From Haplomitrium mnioides (lineage: Eukaryota > Marchantiophyta > Haplomitriopsida > Calobryales): a DNA stretch of 25,037 nucleotides. Position numbers and translations under genes: made by a program. The stretch covers positions 1 to 25,037 of the forward strand of contig JBNGIS010010351.1 in NCBI GenBank assembly GCA_049999725.1. The letters are read 5' to 3'. Of this stretch, positions 1 through 9,296 are shown piece by piece; the first letter of the stretch is position 1, and each line of letters starts with the position of its first letter. The notes beneath the pieces are model-generated. The model did no database searches. It saw only the letters and a program-made list of their open reading frames with translations, and had not been told where the DNA came from.

Positions 1-311
1 CTTTGTTGTGGAACCATGAAAAACATTGATCAACACCTTTACCTTTTTGTTGGTGAAGGTGAAATTTTTAACATGGGTCTTTTGGTCCAAATAACCATGA
101 TTAGAGAGGGGTAGCAAGCCCACATCAGGCTGCTTGTGCAGTCACTAGATAGCATTACCCTATACAAGAGCTCACGCAAAAGATTTTGCTTTATGGAGAT
201 GAACTCGAGGAACATCTTTACCAAACATCTACAGTCGACTAAGGACGACGGCAAGGAAACATCCTAAAACTATTTTTCATTTGTTTTCTTTTTGCATTGA
301 CTCAAAACTCA

Positions 312-640
312 ATGCTCACATAGGCTCTTAAGTCCATTCGCATATGGACTTTGAAGTCCAGATGCACTTGGACTCCGGAGTCCATGCGCATAGTGACTCC
401 AGAGTCCTTGCTCGCAAGGACTCCCTATTCCATGCTTGTAGAGACTCCCGAGTCCCTGCTCTCAAGTCCATGCACACTTGTCCACATGAGTCTGTAGTCG
501 CTTGGACTTCCAAGTCCAAGCATGCAAGGACTCGGGAGTCCATGTGCGTAGGAACTTCAGAGTCATTGTGTGAATAGACTCTGGTATCCATCCGCGCATG
601 TACTCTGGAGTTCATTTGCGCAAGGACTCTTGAGTCTTTT
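312..640. repeat. Palindromic minisatellite array 1 (GANTC-rich), intronic
   Basis: About ten diverged units of 28-32 bp. Each joins a dyad of the type GGACTC-nn-GAGTCC to a second dyad of the type TGCGCGCA, for example GGACTCCGGAGTCCATGCGC. I count 14 GACTC/GAGTC pentamers between about 370 and 640, where chance predicts fewer than one. The array lies in the intron between blocks 1 and 2 of methyltransferase copy 1. Short open frames across it are by-products of the repeat. Confidence 0.92.
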
Positions 641-2261
641 TTAGCTTAGACTGTAGGTTTAATAAACTTTAGCTCCTTATAAACATATGGATTTTTTGTT
701 GAACATGTTTGATCGTTTTTTATTTTTGTTTTCAGCTCACTAAATATTTAGCCGACTTTATTGATGCCTACTCAGATGCGAAGTGTGTCAAACGTAACTT
801 CATCAAGCTGACCATCATCATCAAACTACTGAAGCCCAAGCAAAGATTCTACATTCAACAACTAGTGCCATATCCAAGCGTAGCGTCTATGTCAACGACA
901 GCAACATCAGGACCATCAACTACTAAAAAGAGAAAGGCGGTGGAGCCACTTGAGGCTCCAAAAAAGAAGAAACGGGAAATCCCAAAGAAGAAGCTTGTTC
1001 CCATGCCTGTTATTGAGGAGGAGCCAACACCCTCCCAATCTCCAATAAGGTCATCTTCTGCAGCCCCTTCAGGTTCAACTCTAAGCAGCTCAGAGGAGGA
1101 AGCAGAGTCGGAGCGGTTGCAGGCTCCAACCTCAAGAGCTAAAAAGCAATCGCACAAGGGGTTGCAAACCTTTCAAGAATAAGAGCAGGTGGACCATCAG
1201 AAAGTGTTTGAGGAAGATAAGAATAAAATTCAAGAGTCTACAATCCAGCAGTGCAGAATCCAAGAGGAAACTACTGCAATTTGGCTGGAGAATTTAAGCC
1301 TTCCAAAACTTAGAATGGACAATTGGGGGCTATTCCAGATTAGGAGATTGAATGAGGACTTTGTTGAGCTTTTAGCACAGAGAATGCTCACCAATAAATA
1401 TGCACATAGTTTTTTTGTTGTTGTTATGGACCTAAAGGGCGGGTTGAAGGATAAGTCACAATTTCATCTGAGAAACCCTCACAGTATCGGTACGAGATTG
1501 TAAGAGGCAATCACAATATTGCCGCAAGGCAGCTTTCAATCACCAAATACGGAACAAAGAATCCAATGTTGTCACTTTGCAATTGCTATGTGTACATGGG
1601 CTTGACTCCAACAGAAGCTCGTATTTTTGCAACGGATGACAATTACGACCAACGATACAGGTTGGATTTGACCTCAATTCAAAAGGTAAAATATTGGCAT
1701 CAGAGGTTCATGGAGAGTAGGATGGTGTCATCCCAAAAATTTAAAAAAGAGTTGGTGCTAGAGATCCTGGAGATTAAGCCAAAGTCAACTCTTGAGAAGA
1801 CAATCACTTCTCAAGACAATTGGTTCCAGCTAGCCTTCCAAAGTGGTGAGCTCTGGGATTTACAACATAGCATTTTTTCAATGTGGGAGAAGAGCACCAT
1901 GAAGGGTCAGAAATCAAAGGCCAAAGGTTCTTTGAAAATGGAGGACATAAAGTGGACACCTTGGAGGTCCTTTCAAGGTCTTCCTAATGGAATAAAATTT
2001 TCGGTTATGAAACGAGTTGAAGTTGGAGAGCTATCGATCGAAGAGATGTCTCATGAATTGGAGAGACACAAGGTTTTGGCGGTGATGGAGAAGTCTTTTT
2101 GCTCAGAGGTGTACTGCAAAACATGGAAAAAAGCAAGGATATAGTATCCCATCCACACCAAAGAGTCAAAGATGTTATCATTGTATTCAAGTTTTGATAA
2201 ATTGTTGGTAAGTGTTTTTTTCTTTTTCAATTTTGATTCCTAATTTGTTTTTGATTTGCTT

Positions 2262-2520
2262 CTAAAGGTTTGAGAGTCCATGCGCGCATGAACTCGAGAG
2301 TTCATATTTGCCTAGACTCTCGAGAGTCCATGCGCACATAGACTCTTCAGTCCAATCGCGCAAGGACTCTCTCGAGTCCTTATATGCATGGACTCTTGAG
2401 TCTAGCCTCGCGCCAACTCTTAAGCCTATGCGCGCATGGACTTGAGAGTCCTTGCGGGAATGGGCTCTCAAAAGTCCTTGGACGTAGACACTTGAGAGTC
2501 CATGCGCACATAGCAATGTA
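2262..2520. repeat. Palindromic minisatellite array 2 (GANTC-rich), intronic
   Basis: Eight or so units of the same family as array 1, with well-preserved dyads such as ATGCGCGCAT and GACTCTCGAGAGTC. I count ten GACTC/GAGTC pentamers in about 250 bp. The array fills the intron between the ParB-like block and the motif-IV block of copy 1. The flanking donor is TTG|GTAAGT (2207/2208) and the acceptor is TTAATAG (ends 2586). Confidence 0.92.
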
Positions 2521-3846
2521 GTCTCTCATTGTCAATTACTCAAAGTTTTTGTTTTAGTCTGACTTGTTTCTCTGTTTTTTTAATAGTGTGACAAAATATT
2601 CAAATGGCAGCTGGCTAAAAAATTGACGGTCGTTGCTAAAGGTCCAAAGAAATTGGGGGTCAAAGAAGCCTTGGCTGATGAAGATCAATCCCCGACTTTT
2701 GTCTCCTACCTCTATGCTTTTCTACTCCACTGCCAGAAAGCAAGAGAGTGGAAGGCAAGACAATTAAATGAAGTTGTTGTCCTTCCAATCAAAAGAAGGT
2801 CTGATGAGCAAGACAAGGACTTAATGCCTTATGTTGATGGACTCAACATGGCATTTTATCAAGTCCACGGGTAGTCTAATGCTCGACAATTGAAGGGTTT
2901 GGTGAAACCAAGATGTTTCACTTTAGCTATTGCTGATATTCCTCATGGTTATAACCTTTAGGAATGTAAGCATGATGATTTGGAACCCTTCTCAAAGGAT
3001 GATATTTTTGATATAGTTTCTTCTTTTGCGGTTGTTACTACTTCTGAGTTTTGGTCTATTGTAGTTATCCACTCTTCGCAACAATTTGGCATTGTTGAGA
3101 ATGCTTTACTGGAGGTTTGTTGTGCAATTGACCACATTTTCTGGTAAGTTGTATTTTGATTTTTTATTTATTAGTTGATGAATTTTATTTTTCTTTTACT
3201 TTTTTTCCTTTGTCTCATATGTTTAATTTTGTTACTACTTGGACAAAAGCAATATTTATCATTCGAGTGGTTCTAAAATTGCTCATCCTCATGAGTATTG
3301 ACTGTGGGCTATTGGACAAAGGAGAGTAAGCAGAGCATGAAGCTCTTCAACTTGCAAGCTGCTCGTTTGTGTATGCCAAACTTAAACATCCAAGAGATGA
3401 TGCTAATATGAATGTTTACCAAAAGCCTCACGTTTTGTATAATTTTTTAATTGACCATTTAACAACAAAGCAAGATTGGATTTTAGATCTTTGCTCAGGA
3501 TCCGGCACAAACCTTGTTTGTGCTTTAAAGCTGATGCAAAATTGCATCACAATGGAATACGATAGACGTCAATCTATCTATATTCCTTATAGAGTTTTGA
3601 CAATGGCTTCTTTGCCATCCGATGTGACCAAGTTGCAGATAGTATATGCGCACCACAAGGAGCATGTTCCTCTTGGTATTGCAGGTGCACCTGGTGATTT
3701 TGTTACAATTTTTGAGACTAGAAAGTCTCGATATGACTCTTTAGCGGTTGCAGATGCTGAAGCTTTTCAAGCAATAGATTTAGATGAGACCATTCGTCCT
3801 AAAATGGATAGAACTACAACATCATACTGATGTAATTTTTGTACAT

Positions 3847-3852
3847 AATAAA
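3847..3852 (+). promoter_or_regulatory. Poly(A) signal AATAAA of methyltransferase copy 1
   Basis: AATAAA lies 17 bp after the terminal TGA (3828-3830) of the last coding block, in AT-rich sequence. This fits an ordinary RNA polymerase II gene end and suggests that the unit was once a complete gene rather than an internal fragment. Confidence 0.5.
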
Positions 3853-3999
3853 GTATTTTTCTCATAAAATATTATTTGATTCTTCTTTTTTCTTGTTGCA
3901 TTCCAAACCCAATTTAAGTACTTTCTTCACGATTTAATTTCTTTCGCAAAATTATTTTTGAACAAAACATATTTATTTTCATTAAAATTAGCAACAAAG

Positions 4000-4440
4000 T
4001 CTATGCTTGCATGGAAAGCCACTGCATCTAATTACTTGGCATTCCGTGCTTACTTGGGCTTTGTTGTCCATGCGCTTACTAGCTTTAGTTGTCAAGCTCG
4101 CGTTGGCTTCAATTGTCTATGCGTGTATAGACTTTAGTTGTTCAAGCTTGTGTGGGCTTCAGTTGTCTATGCGAGTATGGGCTTTAGTTGTTCAAGCTCT
4201 CGTAGGGCTCAATTGTCCAAGTGCACCTTGGTTTTAACAGTCTTTTCATGATTTCGCTTCAACAATCCTCTTGCGTCTACACATTTGGGTTGTAGCTCAA
4301 AGTTCTTGCACGTGACAGCCTCAACATTCCATGTGTGTTTGAGCTTTAACATTCCAAGTACAAAGTTGTTTCAACAATCTCTACGTGTATAAGCTTTAAG
4401 ACTACGATTCAAAGTTCATGCGCGCTTAAGCACCTGATAA
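4000..4440. repeat. Diverged about 30-bp repeat array between the two methyltransferase copies
   Basis: Repeats alternate GGGCTTTAGTTGTC/CAAGCT-type cores with TGCG(T/C)(G/A)TA spacers over about 400 bp, with a period near 30 bp. The TGCGC half resembles the intronic arrays, but the GANTC dyad is replaced by (G/C)CTTTAGTTGTCCA-like sequence. The array decays towards 4430. The rest of the spacer (3853-4000 and 4440-4860) is AT-rich with no gene that I can support. Confidence 0.7.
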
Positions 4441-5214
4441 AATTTGATTTTTTTTCATCAATTTTTGGAATTAATGATATCATGGTTAGTTTGAAAATAT
4501 TCAACAACAAATATTATGTATATTTTTTGTTCAGTGATGCTCTTGCTTTTTAAAGCATAAATTATGAAAGCAAATTTGATAATATTCTCATAAGAAGATT
4601 TGCTTTGAATACACTGTGAACTTGAAATAAGCAATTTTGATATAAAAAATAACATTTTCTTTTTTGCAAATGATCATTACTAGCGTCAAAATCATGATTT
4701 TGGATGCTAAAATTTCAAATTTGGTTTTTGAGAGAAAAAAATAAAACAAGAATCCAATAGCGGTTTTTGGTTCAAAGTAGAGATTGTTTTCCATTCTTCG
4801 TAAACTTTTTTTCGTACAATTTTTTCCCCTCATTTTTACTACTCTACACTTTGGAGAAAATGACATCACAAGACAATGCTCCCAAACCAGCTCATTTAAA
4901 GCCTTATCGGTATTCAGATGTTTTGAAGTCTCTTGAGCCACAAAATTAGCCTATAAATGGCTTGTTTGTTGTCAAACCATATAAAATATTGACCATCACC
5001 TTTATCTTTTTCACGAAGAAGGTGAAAAATTCAACATGGGGGTTTTGGTCCAAATTACCATGATTCAAGAGGGACACAGAGCCCACCTAGGGCTGCTTAG
5101 AGATACCTTCACCAAAGATTTGCACTCGGCTTTCAATAATGACAAGATAAGACTAAGAAGAATTTTTTTTCATTTGTTTCAAACTTTTTGTTGCAAAGCA
5201 TCGTTCCTGTGCAT

Positions 5215-5595
5215 ATTAGACTAGGGAGTCTATGCGTGTATGAACTCCCTAGTTCTTACGAGCATTAACTCATGAGTTCATACACGTATGGACTCACGAG
5301 TCCAGACGCGCAGGGATAAGGAGTCCTGTCACGTACAAACTCCAGAGTTAGTAAGAGTAGGGACTCTTTGTCCCTTGATGCAGTGACTCCGGACTCCATG
5401 CACGCATGGACTCTCAAGTTCTTGTGAGGTTGGACTCTCAAGTCTGAGCGCATGGACTCGGGAGTCCTTGCACGCCTCGCTTTGGGAGTCATCGATTGTC
5501 TGGACTCCCGAGTTCATTCTTGCATGGACTTAAAAGTCAATGCAAGCATAGAGTCCAGTGCCCATTTGGGCCTAGACTACTTGTGGAAGCACTCA
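5215..5595. repeat. Palindromic minisatellite array 3 (GANTC-rich), intronic
   Basis: About twelve units of the GGACTC-nn-GAGTCC / TGCGCGCA family, with 15 GACTC/GAGTC pentamers in about 375 bp. It sits in the same intron of copy 2 that array 1 occupies in copy 1. Unit order and point differences do not match array 1, so the array has turned over since the duplication or was re-amplified. Confidence 0.9.
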
Positions 5596-7179
5596 GAGTC
5601 CCTAATTGTACTTTTGAAAATTTTACGTAACAAGTCATTGACCATTTCTTGTTATTTGTTTTCAATTTTCTCAATATTTGTCACACTTAGTCAACGTTTA
5701 TCTAGACGTGAAGTGGGTAGAACAGAATTTCATCAAGTTTGCCCTAAGTTCATAAATTTTGAAAGTGAAGCAAGGCCTTCACGTGCAATAACTAGTGTCG
5801 TATCTAAGCGTGACAATGATGATAGCAATAGCAACAGGTGGACATTCTGTAGCCAAGAAAAGAAAGGAGGTGGAGCCAATCAAGGCTCTGAAAAAGACAA
5901 AGCCTATGACCCCCACCACGTATTGAGGAGAAGCCTTTCTTGTCCCTATCTCCAACCAATTCTTCTTCAGCGGTCCTTTCATCTTCCGCTCCTAGCAACT
6001 CAGAGGAGGAAGTCGAGTCGAAGTCAATGTAGGCTCCAACATTAAGATCAAAGAGACAATCATACAAAGAGCTCTAGACTTTTCAGAAAAGAGAGCAAGT
6101 TGATCCTTAGACAATGTTTGAGGAGGAAAAAAATAAAATAATGGAGCTTGCAATCCACTAGTGTAGAGTCTGAGAGGAAACCATCAGTATTTTGTTGGAA
6201 AATTTGAATCTTTCGAAACATGGAATGGACAACTAGGGGCCATTCTAGATTATAAGGTTGAATGAAGATTTTGTTGATCTTCTAGCACAGAGAATGCTCA
6301 CCAACAAGTATGTGCGCTTTTATTTATTGTGGTTATGGAATCGAAATGCAGGTTAAAAGATAAGTCAGAGTTCAACAACAAGAACCTTGACAAGTATCAC
6401 TACGATATTGCAAGAGGCAATCACAGTGTTGCTGCAAGGTAGCTTTAATTACAAAATATGGAGCAAAAAATCCAATGCTTTGGCTTTGCAATTGTTATGT
6501 GTATGTGGGGCTGACACCAACAAAAGCCCAAATCTTTGCTACTAATGACAATTAAGACCAGTACTATAGGTTGGAAATGACTTCAATTCAAAAGGTGGTG
6601 TATGAGCACCAGCATTATATAGAGAGTGGGATGGTGTCATCCCAGAAATTGAAAAGAGAACTGGTGTTAGCGACTTTGGAGATCAAGCCAAAGTCAACTC
6701 TTGAGAAGACTGTATTTTCTCAAGACAATTGGTTCTAGCTAGAGTTTTGAAAAGAAGAGCTCTGGGAGTTACAACAGAGCATTTTTACAATGTGGGAAAA
6801 GAATTAAATAAAAGGCCAGAAGCCAAAGACCAAAGGATCTTTTGAATGGAGGACATAAAGTGGACACTATGGAGGTCCCTTTAGGGTCTTCTTGATGAAA
6901 TAAAAGTTTTAGTTTTGAAATGGATGGAAGTCGGAGAGCTTTCAATTGAAGAAATGTCTTACAAACTTGAGAGACATAAAGTTTTGGCAATAATGTTGAA
7001 ATCATTTGCTCTAAGTTGTATTATACCTCTTGGGAGGAGGCAAGGATGGAATATCCCATCCATACATAGGAATCAAAGATGTTCTTTTCTACTCAAACTT
7101 TGAGAATTTGTTGGCAAGTTTTTTTTTCCCTTCTCTAATTGTGTTTCAAAAGATTTATAGAACTTTTTTGAAGTTGATG

Positions 7180-7300
7180 TAGCCTATGTGCGCTTGGACT
7201 TGAGAGTCCAATTGCGTATTAACCCTTGATCTATTGCACTCTACGACTCATACAGTCCATGCGCGCATTGACTCTCAAGTCCATGCTTGTATGGATCGTT
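7180..7300. repeat. Palindromic minisatellite array 4 (short remnant), intronic
   Basis: Three to four units, including GGACTTGAGAGTCC and CCATGCGCGCATTGACTC. It occupies the copy 2 intron that corresponds to the array 2 intron of copy 1, but is less than half as long and partly eroded in the middle. Confidence 0.8.
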
Positions 7301-7843
7301 TTTTCTTTTTAAAGTCAAGTGCTTTGTTTTTGTTTTCTCCTCTTATTTGTTTCTCTGTGTTGTTTACATGGCAACAAAACGTTTAAATAGAAGCTTGCCA
7401 AGAAATAAATAGCCGTTGCAAAAGGGAGAAAGAGATATGGGGTTGAAGAAGCCTCTAAAGATCAAAACCAAGCCCCAACCTTTGTATCATAGCCTCCTAC
7501 CTTTCTGCTCCACTGTCAGAAAGCTTGAGAGTGGAAGTCAAGGCAACAAAATGACGTTGTTGTCCCTCTAGCTAAAGAAAGGCTTGAAGAACAAGACAAG
7601 GAATTAATGTCCTATGTTGATGGACTCAATGTGGCATTTTATCAAGTCCATGGGGAGTCCAATGCTGGACAATTAAAGAGCTTGGTAAAACGCAAAAGTT
7701 TCACTTTAGCAATTGCAAATATTCCTTACTAGTATAACCTAAAGGAATGCAAGCATGACGATTCCAAGCCCTTCATAAAAGACAACATTTTTGACATGGA
7801 CTCTTCTTTTGCGATTGTTACCACTTCTGATTTTTGGTCTTTT

Positions 7844-7924
7844 GTCATCATTCATTCTTCTCAACAATTTGTCATCATTTATTCTTCTCAACAATGTGTC
7901 ATTATTTATTCTTCTCAACAATTT
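7844..7924 (+). repeat. In-frame 27-bp triplication inside methyltransferase copy 2
   Basis: Three consecutive 27-bp units encode VIIHSSQQF, VIIYSSQQC and VIIYSSQQF. Copy 1 has a single equivalent, VVIHSSQQF (near 3064). The length keeps the reading frame. It lies between the motif-IV-like site and motif I. Confidence 0.9.
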
Positions 7925-8396
7925 GTCATTGTGGAGGATGCTCTTTTGGAGGTTTGTTGTGCTATCAACCACGACATCTGGTAAGTTTTGTTTTGATTTT
8001 TTAATGTTTTAGTTTATCTTGTTTACTTTTCTTTTACTCTCTTTGCAATGTGTGATTTTTTTTTTATTACTGCAGAGACAAAAACAATATTCATCATTAG
8101 GGGGGTCCTAGAGTCACTCACGCCCACGAGCATTGGATTGTGGGCTACTAGATGAAGGAGGGCAAGTAGAGCATGAAACTCTTTAACTTACAATTTGCAA
8201 GCGGTCGTCCACGATAGATAGTGGCAGAGTGTTTTTAGTTGTTGAGCTGTGTCGGCAAAACTCAAACATCCAAGAGATGATGCTTATGTGAATGTATACC
8301 AAAAGCCTCAAGATTTGTACAGTTTTTTCATTGACCATTTGTCAATAGAGTAAGATTGGATCTTAGATCTTTGCTATGGGTCTAGCATAGGCAGAG

Positions 8397-9283
8397 ATCC
8401 ACGATTCACTGGGAAGTTTTGGCGAGAGTTGTTCACACTTTTGGGTACCAAACTATCTATGTCTACGGCTTATCATCCTCAAACAGATGGGCAAACCGAA
8501 TGCGCAAATCACACTGTGGAGTATTTGCTTCGAGCGTTTATCAATGTTCATCACACGGATTGGGATAGTTTTTTACCGGCTGTGGAGTTTGCATACAACA
8601 ACTCCAAACAAGCAAATACTGGATTTCTCTTTTCTTTCTTAATTATGGTCAACATCCTCTTGTTCTCGATGGTTTGCTTTCTCCTTTCTCTTCCAATGTT
8701 CCAAATCTTTCTACCTTTTTGTCTCGTTTATCTTCCTCTTTGCAAGATGCCAAAAACCATCTTATTATTGCTCAAAATCAGCAAAAAAATATGTCGATAA
8801 ACATTGTCGCGATTTCTCTTATGTTTTAGGTGACCAAGTGATGCTTTCTACTTATGATCTTTCTTTGTCTATAGATACTCAAGTCCGTAAGTTATCTCCA
8901 TCTTGGATTGGTCCTTTCTTAGTTTCTCAAGTTATTTCTCCCGTTGCGTACAAACTTGATCTTCCTCTTCATATGAAGATTCATCATGTGTTCCATGTGT
9001 CTAAACTTAAGCCTTTTGTTCTTAGTCTATCTTCTTTCCAAATCGTGTTCAACTTCCTCTTCCGGCTATTGTTCTTGATGATCATGAAAATTTTAAAGTG
9101 GACCGCATTTTGGCGAAAAGAGTTATCAAGCGAGGGCGGCATCTACAAGTTCAATGCAAGGTTTTATGGAAAGGCTATCTACTTCATGATGCTACTTGGG
9201 AACCTTCTTCAAATCTTGAAAAAGCTCAAGAGGCTATTGAAATATTTGAAAGTTGCAGCAATGATGAGAACGTCATCTATTAG
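8397..9283 (+). pseudogene. Chromovirus integrase C-terminal part plus chromodomain (broken)
   Basis: The fragment begins at RDPRF of the integrase core and carries the core motif TAYHPQTDGQTE with the catalytic Glu region and FAYNNS. It continues through the C-terminal domain (KLSPSWIGPF, HHVFHVSKLKPF) to a chromodomain with WKGY and ATWEPSSNL near 9085-9240, ending CSNDENVIY at 9283. The C-terminal chromodomain is the hallmark of chromoviruses, where it directs integration to marked chromatin. The reading frame changes near 8615, 8800 and 9035, so no intact polyprotein remains. Reverse transcriptase, RNase H, protease and gag are absent. The strand agrees with the LTR-like region. Confidence 0.85.
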
Positions 9284-9296
9284 AAGGCGAGTATTA

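Larger units (their letters stand above)
1..3830 (+). pseudogene. ParB-like/DNA methyltransferase fusion gene, copy 1 (5' end outside window)
   Basis: Seen: conserved coding blocks separated by introns. Block 1 (about 1-265) carries an unrecognised segment with the motif FNMGLLVQITMI. Block 2 (about 736-2207, after TTTTCAG, before GTAAGT) has a Lys-rich stretch with KKRKAVEP and PKKKKR (nuclear-localisation-like, about 930-1000). It continues into a ParB/Srx-like domain: QIRRLNEDFVELLAQRM, then YEIVRGNHNIAARQ at 1488-1532 (the G-N-H-x-x-A-A signature), then GLTPTEAR and N-x-D-Q-R-Y-R. Block 3 (2587-3143) holds ADIPHGYNL near 2932, a motif-IV-like site with Ile in place of the first Pro of DPPY. 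Block 4 (about 3240-3830) has QKPHVLYNFLIDHL, DLCSGSGTNL (3486-3515, motif I, SAM binding) and CITMEYDRRQ. Order IV then I is that of beta-class N4/N6 DNA methyltransferases. Breaks: stops near 112, at 1180, 2142, 2872 and 2959, and a frame change near 1470-1500. Inferred: a decayed gene, possibly of bacterial or phage origin. The methyltransferase domain is the surest part, ParB next; function is unproven. Confidence 0.72.
4861..8388 (+). pseudogene. ParB-like/DNA methyltransferase fusion gene, copy 2 (3'-truncated)
   Basis: Seen: this is collinear with copy 1 through exons and introns. It starts with MTSQDNAPKPAHLKPYRY (ATG 4861), followed by FNMGVLVQITMI near 5030. Array 3 is the next intron. 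The Lys/Ser/Glu-rich block lies about 5680-6060. The ParB-like core (6391-6442) has YDIARGNH and then a TAG in place of the Gln codon of copy 1. The motif-IV block (about 7380-7980) carries ANIP and KECKHDD. A 96-bp intron ends TGCAG (8075), and the last block reads up to DLCYGSS in motif I. It has more breaks than copy 1: in-frame stops at 6159, 6440, 6736 and elsewhere, frameshifts, and a donor changed from GT to GC near 7114. At about 8388 homology to copy 1 ends abruptly in chromovirus integrase sequence. Shared intron positions mean the pair arose by DNA duplication, not retroposition. Clearly non-functional. Confidence 0.7.

Noticed and set aside
328-615. Overlapping open frames on both strands across the repeat array (also near 2262-2516 and 5265-5517)
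   Set aside because: They translate the palindromic repeat itself (runs such as M-D-S-R-V) on both strands. Length and openness come from the repeat, not from selection on a protein.
312-640. CRISPR array
   Set aside because: Units are contiguous and diverged with no conserved repeat alternating with unique spacers of fixed length, and no cas genes are present. The host is a eukaryote.
4458-4941. Minus-strand open frames in the AT-rich spacer before copy 2
   Set aside because: Low-complexity Lys/Ile/Phe-rich translations with no similarity or gene context. The second overlaps the start of copy 2 on the other strand.
1-8388. Stop codons being repaired by U-to-C RNA editing, as in hornwort and fern organelles
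   Set aside because: The window is nuclear (spliceosomal introns, RPS16), several breaks are frameshifts, and some stops do not match a T-for-C change in the other copy.
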